Source of the DNA: Nocardioides baculatus
GTDB taxonomy: Bacteria; Actinomycetota; Actinomycetes; Propionibacteriales; Nocardioidaceae
Assembly: GCF_016735675.1 (NCBI RefSeq)
Contig: NZ_JAERSG010000002.1
Coordinates: 620,001-684,000, forward strand
DNA length: 64,000 nucleotides
Direction of reading: 5' to 3'
Position 1 is the stretch's first letter, and the number at the start of each line of letters is the position of its first letter. Under the pieces are notes generated by a model. That model was not told the DNA's origin. It saw nothing but the letters and a program-made list of their open reading frames with translations, and made no database searches. The position numbers and the translations under genes are program-made. This document shows positions 17,961-26,120 of the stretch, in pieces.

Positions 17961-18569
17961 CACCCGCATCGACCCGACGACCTCCACCTCGGTGAAGGCG
18001 CCGCTCGCGAGCGCGGGGAGGTAGATGTCCTCGTAGGGCGGGCGCCCGCCGTCGGCGGGGTCGGGGAACACGTCGTGGACGACGAGCACGCCGCCGGACA
18101 TCACCCAGTGCGGCCAGGTGCGGAAGTCGGCCCGCGCCGGCTCGACCCCGTGCCCGCCGTCGACGAACAGCAACGACAGCGGCGTACGCCACCACGCGCC
18201 GACCGTCTCGGACCGCCCGACGACCGCGACGACCTGCTCCTCGAGCCCCGCGTCGCGGATCGTGCGCCGGAAGGTGGGCAGCGTGTCCATCACGCCGAGG
18301 TCGGCGTCGACGAGGCTGTCGTCGTGGTGCTCCCACCCGGCCTGGTTCTCCTCCGAGCCGCGGTGGTGGTCGACCGTGAACACCGTGCCCCCGACATCGC
18401 GGGCGGCCGCGCCCAGCCAGATCGCCGACTTGCCGCAGTAGGTGCCCACCTCGAGCGCCGGCCCGTGAGGCAGCCGCTCCCGCGCCCACCGGTGCAGCAG
18501 CTCGCCCTCGTCCTCGGGCATGAAGCCCTTCGCCGCGCGGGCATGGGCGAGCAGGTCCTCCGGCATCAC
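17922..18569 (-). CDS. Class I SAM-dependent methyltransferase (Methyltransf_24 type)
   Basis: 215-residue methyltransferase with motif I GPALEVGTYCGKSAIWLGAAA, the acidic loop VFTVDHHRGSEENQAGW, and LSLLFVDGGHGVEPARADF with a DxxH-like site. The layout resembles O-methyltransferase/cephalosporin hydroxylase-like proteins. It is read opposite to the preceding three-gene unit and its last 39 bp overlap the 3' end of the toroid gene, so both frames are coding there. The starts ATG-ATG at 18569/18566 are equivalent. The substrate is unknown. Confidence 0.8.
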   Translation of the reverse strand: MMPEDLLAHARAAKGFMPEDEGELLHRWARERLPHGPALEVGTYCGKSAIWLGAAARDVGGTVFTVDHHRGSEENQAGWEHHDDSLVDADLGVMDTLPTFRRTIRDAGLEEQVVAVVGRSETVGAWWRTPLSLLFVDGGHGVEPARADFRTWPHWVMSGGVLVVHDVFPDPADGGRPPYEDIYLPALASGAFTEVEVVGSMRVLRRTAGEAGDVL

Positions 18570-18597
18570 GGGTGCGAGCCTAGTTTGCCTCGACCGG

Positions 18598-19011
18598 GTG
18601 AGTGCACCCGAGGCCGACGAGCTGACCCGGACCCCGCCGTCGCTGGAGGACTACCTGCACCTGAGGTCGGCGTCCGGGCTGTCGCCGAAGACGGAGGCCC
18701 AGGGGAGCGGGGCGCTGGTGGGCACCTGGTGCTGGAGCGTCGTACGCCGTGGTGGCCGTGCGGTGGCGATGGGACGCGTGATCGGGGACGGCGGGTGGTA
18801 CTTCCACATCGCCGACATGGCGACCCTGCCCGAGCACCAGGGTCGCGGGCTCGGGCGGCGCGTGCTCGCCGACCTCGTCGCCCAGATTGACGAGGCCACA
18901 CCCGACGGTGCCTATGTCACGCTGATGGCCGACGCCCCCGGACGGCGGCTCTACGAGTCGGCGGGCTTCGTCGAGACCGCGCCCGACTCCCTCGGCATGC
19001 GACTCAGCTGA
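18598..19011 (+). CDS. GNAT-family N-acetyltransferase
   Basis: 137-residue acetyltransferase with the acetyl-CoA loop LPEHQGRGLGRRVLADLVAQI (R/Q-x-x-G-x-G/A) at about residues 80-100 and the final strands AYVTLMADAPGRRLYESAGFV. The substrate is unknown. The GTG at 18598 is used; an upstream in-frame ATG at 18520 would overlap the divergent methyltransferase start and lacks support. The stop overlaps the convergent small membrane-protein gene by 8 bp. Confidence 0.85.
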   Translation: MSAPEADELTRTPPSLEDYLHLRSASGLSPKTEAQGSGALVGTWCWSVVRRGGRAVAMGRVIGDGGWYFHIADMATLPEHQGRGLGRRVLADLVAQIDEATPDGAYVTLMADAPGRRLYESAGFVETAPDSLGMRLS

Positions 19012-19264
19012 CGAGGGACCAGAGGAGCACGGCCTCCGCGACGCAGAGGACGAGGGCGCAGGTCGCCATCGCAGTGGAGAGCCGCGTCCTCCCGCGTCTC
19101 GCGAGCAGCGCGGTGCAGGCCGCGATGACGGAGCCCGGCAGCCCGATGACAGGCAGGAGCAGCCACAGCAGAGCGACGATCGCGTGGTGGGCCGGCGTGG
19201 TGTCGGGCGGGGCCACCGCCGGCGTCGTCGGGGCAGGCGCCACGCCGGGCTGGGTCTCGTCCAC
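19004..19264 (-). CDS. Small membrane protein, Pro/Thr-rich N-terminus
   Basis: Unrecognised 86-residue protein. An N-terminal Pro/Ala/Thr-rich stretch (TQPGVAPAPTTPAVAPPDTTP) is followed by two hydrophobic helices around residues 25-45 and 58-82. The GTG at 19264 follows a GAGGGGGACC box and is preferred over the ATG at 19315, which would add an Arg-rich leader. The design resembles DUF4190-like actinobacterial proteins, without firm assignment. It lies 64 bp downstream of the hydrolase gene on the same strand. Confidence 0.55.
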   Translation of the reverse strand: MDETQPGVAPAPTTPAVAPPDTTPAHHAIVALLWLLLPVIGLPGSVIAACTALLARRGRTRLSTAMATCALVLCVAEAVLLWSLVS

Positions 19265-19327
19265 GGATGGTCCCCCTCGTCGTCGACGGCGCAGCGTAGC
19301 CCGATCCAGGGCCATGTCGCGGGTGCG

Positions 19328-20611
19328 TCAGCCCGCGTCCGACATCTCCTCGGGGTCGACGCCGCTGTCGGCCTCGAGCCCGTGGCGCCACGTGTTCCAG
19401 TGCCACGTCAGGTAGCGGTCGACCGCGCGGACCGCGTGGCCGCTGCGGATCGAGTGGAAGACGTCGAAGGCGTGCTGGGTGCCGGGCAGCGTGGCGAGGA
19501 CGACGGACTTCGTCGACGTCCGCCGCAGCTCGGCTGCGAACAACCGGGCCTGCTCGACCGCGACGAGCGTGTCGAGCTCGCCGTGGATGACGAAGAAGTC
19601 GGGAGCGTCGGCCGTGATCCGCAGGATCGGCGACGCCGCCTCGTAGACGTCGGGGGCGTCGTCCCACGTCGTCTGCATCACGCGCGGGCCGAGGAAGTGG
19701 TCGCGCATCCCGATGGCATTGGTCAGCCCGGTCGACCCGGCGAAGTCGTAGATGCCGTAGAACGGCACGGCCGCCTGGACGCTGGTGTCGGCGTCCTCGA
19801 AGCCGGGCTGGAACTCCGGGTCGCCCGGGGTGAGCGCGGCCAGCGCCGTGAGGTGGCCGCCGGCCGACCCACCGGTGATGGCGAGGTAGTCGGGGTCGCC
19901 GCCGTGGTCGGCGATGTTGTCCTTGATCCAGGCGATGGCGCGCTTGACGTCGACGATGTGCGCCGGCCAGGGATCGCGTGGGGAGAGCCGGTAGTTGATC
20001 GCGACGCACACCCAGCCCTTGGCGGCCATCCGGTTCATCAGCGGGCGGCCCTGGTGCTCCTTGTCGCCGACGGTCCACGCACCGCCGTGCACCTGGAGCA
20101 GGACCGGTGCCTTCTTGATCGCGTCGTCCCCGGCGGGGAGGTAGATGTCGAGGTGCCCGCGCCGTCCGGCGTCGCTGTAGGCCACGTTCCTGATGACCCG
20201 TACGCCCTCGTCACGGAAGTCGAAGGGCCGCGCCAGGCGCCGCCACGGGGTGGCGAGATCGGCCGGGTCGGGCACCTGGTCGAGCTGCTCGACGTAGTCC
20301 ACGCCGAGCCCCTCGACGAGAGCGTCCTCGAACCCGTCGGCGACCCGGCGGCTCTGCTGCACCATCCGGGCCAGCCCGAGCACGCTGGCACCCGCGAGCG
20401 CGAGCCCGGCCTTCGCGCGGACGCCGGCTCGTCGCCCGCGCGTGAGGTGGGTGGCGATGTCGAGGGCGGTCAGTGCCAGCACCTGAGGGGCGGTCTCCGT
20501 GACGAACCAGCCGGCGAAGAACGCCGGGACGCCGGCGCGCCGCCCGCGCGGCGGTCGTACGGCGTTGGCGACGAGAGCGGCGAGGACGGACTGGCGGCTC
20601 AGGAAACTCAC
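19328..20611 (-). CDS. HSL-family alpha/beta hydrolase (carboxylesterase)
   Basis: 427-residue esterase/lipase. An N-terminal region with hydrophobic helices (about 1-85) precedes an alpha/beta hydrolase domain. It has the oxyanion loop VHGGAWTVGDKEH and the nucleophile elbow GGSAGG (Ser249). FFVIHGELDTLV gives the acid and GTQHAFDVF the catalytic His. The layout resembles mycobacterial LipN/LipC-type enzymes acting on short acyl esters. It is divergent from the next gene with 38 bp between the starts, where a 12-bp near-palindrome may be an operator. Confidence 0.85.
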   Translation of the reverse strand: MSFLSRQSVLAALVANAVRPPRGRRAGVPAFFAGWFVTETAPQVLALTALDIATHLTRGRRAGVRAKAGLALAGASVLGLARMVQQSRRVADGFEDALVEGLGVDYVEQLDQVPDPADLATPWRRLARPFDFRDEGVRVIRNVAYSDAGRRGHLDIYLPAGDDAIKKAPVLLQVHGGAWTVGDKEHQGRPLMNRMAAKGWVCVAINYRLSPRDPWPAHIVDVKRAIAWIKDNIADHGGDPDYLAITGGSAGGHLTALAALTPGDPEFQPGFEDADTSVQAAVPFYGIYDFAGSTGLTNAIGMRDHFLGPRVMQTTWDDAPDVYEAASPILRITADAPDFFVIHGELDTLVAVEQARLFAAELRRTSTKSVVLATLPGTQHAFDVFHSIRSGHAVRAVDRYLTWHWNTWRHGLEADSGVDPEEMSDAG

Positions 20612-20622
20612 CTGAACGATAT

Positions 20623-20634
20623 TACCGACCGGTA
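20623..20634. promoter_or_regulatory. Possible TetR-type operator
   Basis: TACCGACCGGTA matches its own reverse complement at 10 of 12 positions and lies in the 38-bp space between the divergent hydrolase and kinase-like genes. TACCG-N2-CGGTA palindromes are bound by several TetR-family lipid regulators in actinobacteria. No TetR gene is adjacent, so the assignment rests on motif shape and position. Confidence 0.3.
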
Positions 20635-20649
20635 CTACAGTCGCCCGCG

Positions 20650-21540
20650 ATGACCGCGATGCATGCCGACGAGATCACCGTCGAGGACGAGACCGTACGC
20701 CGGCTGCTCGCCGACCAACTGCCGGAGTGGGCGTCGCTCCCGCTCGTCCGGCTGCCCCCGGCGGGCACGGACAACCAGCTGTTCCGGCTCGGCGACGAGC
20801 TGCTGGTCCGGATGCCGCGCGTCCCCGGGCCGGCGGAGACGGTCGCCTTCGAGCACACCTGGCTGCCGCGGCTCGCCGACCACCTGCCGCTCCCGGTCCC
20901 GGCGCCGGTGGCACTGGGCGAGCCCGGGCACGGCTATCCCTGGCAGTGGACGGTCGTGCCGTGGATCGACGGTGAGACGCCGACGCCCGAGACCTTCGAC
21001 CCCGAGGAATGGGCGGTCTCGCTCGCGTCCTTCGTCCGGGCCTGTCGATCGGTGCCGGCGATGGACGGGCCGGTGAAGACCCGCGGGCGCGGGTCTCCGC
21101 TCGCCGCGCACGACGCCTGGGTGCGGGAGTGGGCACCGCGGGCCGACCCGTCGCTCGTCTCCCTCGATGCCGTGATGGCCCTCTGGGAGGACGCGCTCGC
21201 CGCGCCGGTGCACGACGGTGAGCCGCGCTGGTTCCACGGTGACCTCCACGAGGGCAACCTGATCGTGCGCGGCGGGCGGCTGGCCGCGGTGATCGACTGG
21301 GGCGCCGCCGGCCGCGGCGACCCGGCGATCGAGCTCAACGCGATGTGGGGCTACCTGCCCGAGCCGGTCGCCGACCTCTACCGCGCCGAGCTCGGCCTCG
21401 ACGAGGCGGCCTACCGCCGCGCACGCGGCTTCGCGCTCGCACCGTCGATCAGCGCGCTGACCTACTACCGCGACACGGCCCCGTGGATCGCGGAGGGCTC
21501 GCTCGAGACGATCCACCGGCTGCTCGCCTCGATGGACTGA
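20650..21540 (+). CDS. Aminoglycoside phosphotransferase-family protein
   Basis: 296-residue kinase-fold protein. The N-terminal AGTDNQLFRLGDELLVRMPR resembles the ATP site. The catalytic loop is WFHGDLHEGNLIV (H-G-D-x4-N) and the metal site is AVIDWGAAGRGDPAIEL. It belongs to the broad APH/choline-kinase superfamily seen in soil actinobacteria with mostly unknown small-molecule substrates; resistance is not implied. The ATG at 20650 is used; a second ATG lies at 20659. The downstream GrpB-family gene starts 3 bp after its stop. Confidence 0.85.
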   Translation: MTAMHADEITVEDETVRRLLADQLPEWASLPLVRLPPAGTDNQLFRLGDELLVRMPRVPGPAETVAFEHTWLPRLADHLPLPVPAPVALGEPGHGYPWQWTVVPWIDGETPTPETFDPEEWAVSLASFVRACRSVPAMDGPVKTRGRGSPLAAHDAWVREWAPRADPSLVSLDAVMALWEDALAAPVHDGEPRWFHGDLHEGNLIVRGGRLAAVIDWGAAGRGDPAIELNAMWGYLPEPVADLYRAELGLDEAAYRRARGFALAPSISALTYYRDTAPWIAEGSLETIHRLLASMD

Positions 21541-21543
21541 CGC

Positions 21544-22089
21544 GTGGACACGTCGTACCCCTCGGTCGGACTCGTCGCGCACGACCCGTCGTGGGCGGCG
21601 CGGTTCGCCGCCGCGCGGGACAGCCTGGTCGACGTCCTCGGCTCCGGCTGGACGGTCGAGCACATCGGCTCGACCGCCGTGCCCGGCCTGCTCGCCAAGC
21701 CGGTGATCGACCTCGCGGTGCGGGTCCCGTCGGGCGAGACCCTCACGCCGTACGACGACGCGCTGGCCGCCGCCGGGTGGGTCGAGGTCGGGTCCTCGGT
21801 CACCACCCACGACGTGCGGATGCGGCTCGACGGGTCGGTGCGGACCCACATCGCGCACTTCTTTCCCGCCGACGGGTGGGAGACCGCCCACCAGCGGTTG
21901 TTCGTCGCCCGCCTCCTCGCCCACGACGACGAGCGCGACCGCTATGCCGCGCTCAAGGAGTCGCTGCGCGCGGCCGGAACCTGGGGCCGGGCCTACACCG
22001 AGGCCAAGGGCGCCTTCGTGCAGGAGGTCGTCGACCGGGCGCGCGCCGAGCGCGGACTGCCGCCCGTGGTTGTGACCGACAAGCCCTGA
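21544..22089 (+). CDS. GrpB family (UPF0157) protein
   Basis: 181-residue protein of the GrpB/UPF0157 family, a nucleotidyltransferase-superfamily fold. The signature VEHIGSTAVPGLLAKPVIDLAVRV is at about residues 38-61, and HFFPADGWETAHQRLFVARLLAHD follows. The biological role is unknown. GTG start 3 nt after the kinase-like gene, so the two are likely co-transcribed. Confidence 0.9.
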   Translation: MDTSYPSVGLVAHDPSWAARFAAARDSLVDVLGSGWTVEHIGSTAVPGLLAKPVIDLAVRVPSGETLTPYDDALAAAGWVEVGSSVTTHDVRMRLDGSVRTHIAHFFPADGWETAHQRLFVARLLAHDDERDRYAALKESLRAAGTWGRAYTEAKGAFVQEVVDRARAERGLPPVVVTDKP

Positions 22090-22095
22090 CGTCCC

Positions 22096-22121
22096 GAGGA
22101 CGCTGGTCTCGCGACGTCCTC
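22096..22121. terminator. Weak hairpin between convergent genes
   Basis: GAGGACG (22096-22102) pairs with CGTCCTC (22115-22121) over a 12-nt loop in the 30-bp gap between the GrpB-family and dienelactone hydrolase genes. The right arm overlaps the hydrolase stop codon. It is a possible bidirectional terminator with only moderate stability. Confidence 0.35.
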
Positions 22122-22869
22122 ACCCAGCGGTCGACAGGCGTTCGCCGAAGAACTCCAGCACCGCGTCGACCGCACGCTGGGAGCGGTGCTCGGTCACGGT
22201 CGAGTGACCCTTGCCCTCGAGGTCGACGCGGATGAACGCGTCGCCGAGCTCGGTGGTCAGCGTGTCGAAGCGCTTTCCGACGGCCGGGTCCTTGCGGTAG
22301 CGGACGCCCAGGACCTGCTGCCCGGCCGCGCAGCGGCCCTTGACCACGTCGAGGTCGGCGGGGGAGAGGTTGAGGTCGCGCGCGCGTCGGGGCGAGACCG
22401 CGAACGGGGCGCTGGGCTGGCACAGCACGGGCGCGGCGACCGAGTCGTCGACCATCATCGCCAGCGCGAACCCTCCGGTGAAGCACATCCCGAGCGCCCC
22501 CACGCCCGGCCCACCGAGATCGGCGTGCAGCTCGCGGGCCAGCGAGCGCAGCCAGGTGGCGACGGGTGTGGTCTCGCCGGTGCGGAGCTTGGTGAACTCC
22601 TTGCTGACGCACACCTGCCGGATCGCACTGGCGGTCGAGACCGTGGTCATCGCCGCGCCGTCGGTGCCGAACAGGCTCGGCATCACGACGGTGTAGCCAG
22701 CGTCGACGAGCTCCTGCCCGAAGCCTGCGACAGACGGCGTGATGCCCGGGATCTCATGGATGACGACCACCCCCGGCCCGGAGCCCTTGCGCCACACGGG
22801 GTGGGTGGTCGGCCTCCCGTTCACGTCGGCGGTGTGGTCGGAGCGGGTCCAGCTGTTGAGTGCGTCCAC
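22120..22869 (-). CDS. Dienelactone hydrolase-family protein
   Basis: 249-residue alpha/beta hydrolase. The nucleophile elbow GALGMCFTGGFAL carries Cys129 as in dienelactone hydrolases. VVVIHEIPG supplies the family glutamate (Glu39), and GKGHSTVTEH holds the catalytic His222. Cys rather than Ser marks the DLH subfamily; the true substrate is not known and need not be a dienelactone. The ATG at 22869 gives the usual N-terminus. It is divergent from the M43 protease gene by 140 bp. Confidence 0.85.
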   Translation of the reverse strand: MDALNSWTRSDHTADVNGRPTTHPVWRKGSGPGVVVIHEIPGITPSVAGFGQELVDAGYTVVMPSLFGTDGAAMTTVSTASAIRQVCVSKEFTKLRTGETTPVATWLRSLARELHADLGGPGVGALGMCFTGGFALAMMVDDSVAAPVLCQPSAPFAVSPRRARDLNLSPADLDVVKGRCAAGQQVLGVRYRKDPAVGKRFDTLTTELGDAFIRVDLEGKGHSTVTEHRSQRAVDAVLEFFGERLSTAG

Positions 22870-23009
22870 GAACGGAAATCTTCCAGCCGCACGACGCCGT
22901 GGGAAGGGCCTGTCCGCCGGAAGGCTTGACCCGCAGGGGTCTATCCGTGTGTCTGTCCGTCCGGTTAGGTTGCTGCGGTCCTACATCCCACAGACAGGTG
23001 AACACTCGG

Positions 23010-23981
23010 ATGCGACACTCTCGCCCCCTCCGTGGCCTCGTGATGGCCGGCTCGATGGCGCTCGCCGCCACGACGCTCTCCGCGACAGCAGCGGTCCCCG
23101 CCACCGCCGTGGCTCTCTCGCCCGGCGCGCAGGCCTGCGACACCCACTCCGACCACGCGGCCGAAGCCCGCGTGCGCCAGGGATCCAAGAAGTCCGAGCC
23201 GGCGCCTTTCAAGGGCACCGGCGAGGAGTACGCCAACCTTGCGAACGCCGCGACCCTGCCGACGGGGTCCGTCACCGTCCCCACGTACTTCCACGTCGTG
23301 CTCCCGGCCGCCGAGGCGGCCGACGGCATCAGCGCCGCCGAGAACCGCCTCACGACGCTGGTCACCAACCAGGTCGCCGTGCTCAACGAGGCCTACGCCG
23401 GCCGCGCCGCCGGCAAGAAGTCGCCGGGCGCCTCAGCCGCGACCCCCTTCACGTTCGCCCTCCAGAAGATCGACTTCTCCTACAACGACGCGTGGTACGG
23501 CGTGGTGCCCGGCGGGGTCGAGAAGGAGATGAAGGCCGCGACCCGCGTCGGTGGCAAGAACACCCTCAACGTGTGGACCGCCAACATCGGCGACGACCTG
23601 CTCGGCTGGGCGACCTTCCCGAAGAAGAGCCTCGACACCAACGACGGTGTCGTCATCCTCGACGAGTCGATGCCGGGCGGCACCGCAGGCAAGTACGCCC
23701 TGGGCGACACGCTGCCCCACGAGGTCGGCCACTGGCTGGCGCTCTACCACACCTTCCAGGGCGGCTGTAACGGCCAGGGCGACCAGGTGTCCGACACGCC
23801 GGCCGAGGCGTTCCCGCAGTTCGACTGCCCGCCCGACTCGACCGACTCCTGCCTCAAGCAGCCGGGCACCGACCCGATCCACAACTACATGGACTACACG
23901 CAGGACTCCTGCATGTACCAGTTCACCTCCGGTCAGGCCGCTCGCATGAGCGACGCCTGGACGCAGTACCGCGCCAGCTGA
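23010..23981 (+). CDS. Secreted M43-type zinc metalloprotease
   Basis: 323-residue exported metallopeptidase resembling cytophagalysin/PAPP-A (M43). It has a signal peptide (about 1-35). The zinc motif is HEVGHWLALYH with His237, Glu238, His241 and His247. A cysteine-rich calcium-binding-like segment (GGCNGQGDQVSDTPAE, FDCPPDSTDSC) leads to the Met-turn NYMDYTQDSC (Met294). The ATG at 23010 directly precedes the signal peptide. A 16-bp terminator follows the gene. The substrate is extracellular and undefined. Confidence 0.9.
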   Translation: MRHSRPLRGLVMAGSMALAATTLSATAAVPATAVALSPGAQACDTHSDHAAEARVRQGSKKSEPAPFKGTGEEYANLANAATLPTGSVTVPTYFHVVLPAAEAADGISAAENRLTTLVTNQVAVLNEAYAGRAAGKKSPGASAATPFTFALQKIDFSYNDAWYGVVPGGVEKEMKAATRVGGKNTLNVWTANIGDDLLGWATFPKKSLDTNDGVVILDESMPGGTAGKYALGDTLPHEVGHWLALYHTFQGGCNGQGDQVSDTPAEAFPQFDCPPDSTDSCLKQPGTDPIHNYMDYTQDSCMYQFTSGQAARMSDAWTQYRAS

Positions 23982-24011
23982 GCCAGGCCAGCACGCCGTA
24001 CGACAGACACC

Positions 24012-24047
24012 GGACACCGGGTCAGGCAGCCGCCTGACCCGGTGTCC
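24012..24047. terminator. Perfect 16-bp bidirectional stem-loop
   Basis: Bases 24012-24027 (GGACACCGGGTCAGGC) are fully complementary to 24032-24047, with a 4-nt AGCC loop. It lies between the convergent M43 protease (stop 23981) and sulfotransferase (stop 24069) genes and should terminate both directions. Confidence 0.85.
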
Positions 24048-24068
24048 GCACGTCCGGGTGCCGACGCG

Positions 24069-24710
24069 TCAGAACGTGTAGCCGTACGCCTCGAGGTCGG
24101 CGGCGTAGACGTCGGCCACCTTGTCGCGGGCAGCGGGGGAGTAGTAGTCGCGATAGTCCGAGCCGCCGTGGGCGGACTTGTTGCGATGGGGCACCCGCGT
24201 CGGCTCGCCGCCGAGGCGCCGCTCGACCTCCTGGAGGTCCTCGGCGAAGCTCTCGGTCCGCCCGACGAAGTCGACCTCGCGACCCGGTGCGCGCAGGTAG
24301 TCGACCTGCGGCCGCCCCACCCGGGGCAGCTCCTCGGTGCCGCGCAGGACGAACTCCTCGAAGCCCGAGTACGCGGCCGCGGCGCGCCACATGTCGTTGC
24401 CCTGCATCCTGTCGCCGGGCGGTCGTCCGCTGGACGGGCCCCACTCGCGGTCCCAGTCCTGGATCATCGACCACCACGACACCATCCGCGCCCACGGGTT
24501 GCGCACGAAGGCGAACGACCAGTAGTCGGCCACCTGCGGCTCCGCGCGCAGGATCCGCTCGTAGGGGGCGTGCCGGCCGAGCGGCGGCTTCACGCCCGGC
24601 GCCTTGCTGCGCGCGTCGGGGCAGCAGCGCTCGAAGGCCACGCCGACCGACACGCCACCGGTCTTGGGCACGTGCACGAAGAGCGCGCGCCGGGCGTCGG
24701 AGATCAGCAC
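24069..24710 (-). CDS. Sulfotransferase-family protein (copy 1)
   Basis: 213-residue sulfotransferase-2-like protein. The PAPS 5'-phosphosulfate loop reads LFVHVPKTGGVSVG near residues 10-23. The 3'-phosphate site is FAFVRNPWARMVSWW near residue 70. Downstream, RTESFAEDLQEVERRLG, HRNKSAHGGSDYRDYY and the C-terminal LEAYGYTF are all mirrored in the paralogue at 25413-26054. It would transfer sulfate from PAPS to a carbohydrate or lipid acceptor; the acceptor is unknown. It is divergent from the gene at 24752. Confidence 0.85.
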   Translation of the reverse strand: MLISDARRALFVHVPKTGGVSVGVAFERCCPDARSKAPGVKPPLGRHAPYERILRAEPQVADYWSFAFVRNPWARMVSWWSMIQDWDREWGPSSGRPPGDRMQGNDMWRAAAAYSGFEEFVLRGTEELPRVGRPQVDYLRAPGREVDFVGRTESFAEDLQEVERRLGGEPTRVPHRNKSAHGGSDYRDYYSPAARDKVADVYAADLEAYGYTF

Positions 24711-24751
24711 GGCGCGAGGCTAGCCCACGTGGGTGGGATGATCTGCGGGTG

Positions 24752-25405
24752 ATGACGTTCCTCGGACTCGGCCCGGGACGGGACTTCGTCCTCCTCGCCC
24801 TGCCGAAGACGGCGAGCACGGCGCTCGAACGCACGCTGACGCCGTACGCCACCGAGGTGGTGGGCTCGCCGCCGGCCCAGAAGCACCTGCCCGCCCGCGG
24901 CTTCGTCCACACCCGGGTGGAGCAGCTCTCGGCGGACGGGCACCCGCGCGAGTCCTACGAGCTGGTCACGATGTTCCGTGAGCCGATCGAGTGGCTGGAG
25001 TCGTGGTGGCGCTACCGCGGTCGCGAGGACGCCCGGCACTCGACGGCGGGGATGAGCTTCGAGGAGTTCGCACTGAGCTACGTCTCCGGTGACGACGGGG
25101 CGCCGATCCCCGCGGGCCGGCCGGCCAAGTTCATCCGCGCCCAGGGCTCGGTCGCGGTCGACCGGATCTTCAGCGTCGACCGCCCGGACGTCTGGTCGGC
25201 CTGGTTCGCCGAGCGCGTGGGCGAGCCGCTCGCGTTCGAGCGACGCAACGTCTCCTCCACGGGGCGCGGGGAGCTCAGCCCGGCGACGCGGGAGCGGGTC
25301 GAGGCGTGGTTCGCGCCCGAGTACGACGTGTGGCGCAGGCTGGCCGACACCGGTGAGTGGGCGGACGCGCGCGGGACGAAGCTGGCGAAGCGGCCCCACT
25401 CCTGA
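24752..25405 (+). CDS. Divergent sulfotransferase-fold protein
   Basis: 217-residue protein with a degenerate version of the sulfotransferase pattern. DFVLLALPKTASTALERTL stands in for the 5'-phosphosulfate loop and VTMFREPIEWLESWWRYRG for the 3'-phosphate site. It is clearly more distant than its two flanking neighbours. ATG at 24752 with a GTG one codon upstream. It converges on the second sulfotransferase with 7 bp between the stops, so the three genes form a compact block. Confidence 0.7.
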   Translation: MTFLGLGPGRDFVLLALPKTASTALERTLTPYATEVVGSPPAQKHLPARGFVHTRVEQLSADGHPRESYELVTMFREPIEWLESWWRYRGREDARHSTAGMSFEEFALSYVSGDDGAPIPAGRPAKFIRAQGSVAVDRIFSVDRPDVWSAWFAERVGEPLAFERRNVSSTGRGELSPATRERVEAWFAPEYDVWRRLADTGEWADARGTKLAKRPHS

Positions 25406-25412
25406 GCAGCGC

Positions 25413-26054
25413 TCAGTAGGTGTAGCCGAAGAGGTCGATGTCCTCGGCGTAGACCTCGGCGACCCGCTGGCGCGTCTCGTCGGTGTAGTAGTCGTGGTAG
25501 GTCCCGTGCTTGGACTTGTTCTTGTGCACGGGCGTGCTCGGCTCGAGGCCCAGCTGCACCTGCACCCGCTGGAGGTCGGCGACGAAGTTCTCCGTGCGGC
25601 CGATGAAGTCGACCTCGCGGTCGTGCTTCGGCGCGCGCAGGTAGGTGATCTGCGGCGCACCGACGCGGGGCAGCTCCTCGGTGCCGCGCATCACGAACTC
25701 GTCGAAGCCGGAGTAGGCCGCCGCGGCGCGCCACATCTCGTTGCCGTCGCGCATCGAGCCGTGCTTGACGTCCTGCGGCTTGCCGCTGGCGGGGCCGTGG
25801 CGCCGGTTCCACGCGTCGATCATCGAGTACCAGGACACCATGCGGGCCCACGGGTTCCGGACGAAGCCGAAGGTCCAGTAGTCGATGACCTGCGGCTCGT
25901 TGCGCAGGATCTTGCCGAGCGTGGCGTGGCGGCCGATCTTCTTGCTCGCCTTCCGGGCGTCCGGGCAGGCCTCCTTGACCGTGTCCTCGACCGAGACGCC
26001 GCCCGTCTTGGGGACGTGGACGAAGAGGACCTTCTGGGAGTCGGAGATGAGCAC
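25413..26054 (-). CDS. Sulfotransferase-family protein (copy 2)
   Basis: 213 residues, the same length as the copy at 24069-24710 and aligned with it over its whole length: MLISDSQKVLFVHVPKTGG, FGFVRNPWARMVSW, RAAAAYSGFDEFVMRGTEELPR, GRTENFVADLQRV, DLFGYTY. It keeps both PAPS-binding elements. The pair is a local duplication separated by the divergent third gene. The acceptor is unknown; a cell-surface glycan is plausible but unsupported. Confidence 0.85.
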   Translation of the reverse strand: MLISDSQKVLFVHVPKTGGVSVEDTVKEACPDARKASKKIGRHATLGKILRNEPQVIDYWTFGFVRNPWARMVSWYSMIDAWNRRHGPASGKPQDVKHGSMRDGNEMWRAAAAYSGFDEFVMRGTEELPRVGAPQITYLRAPKHDREVDFIGRTENFVADLQRVQVQLGLEPSTPVHKNKSKHGTYHDYYTDETRQRVAEVYAEDIDLFGYTY

Positions 26055-26120
26055 GCGCCGAGGCTATCCCAGCCCGGTGGGCGGTCCGGACCTGTGCCCG
26101 CGTCTGGCACGATCGCGCCC

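Noticed and set aside
20650..21540. Antibiotic-resistance phosphotransferase
   Set aside because: Motifs are generic to the APH/choline-kinase superfamily and the neighbour is a GrpB-family gene, not a resistance island.
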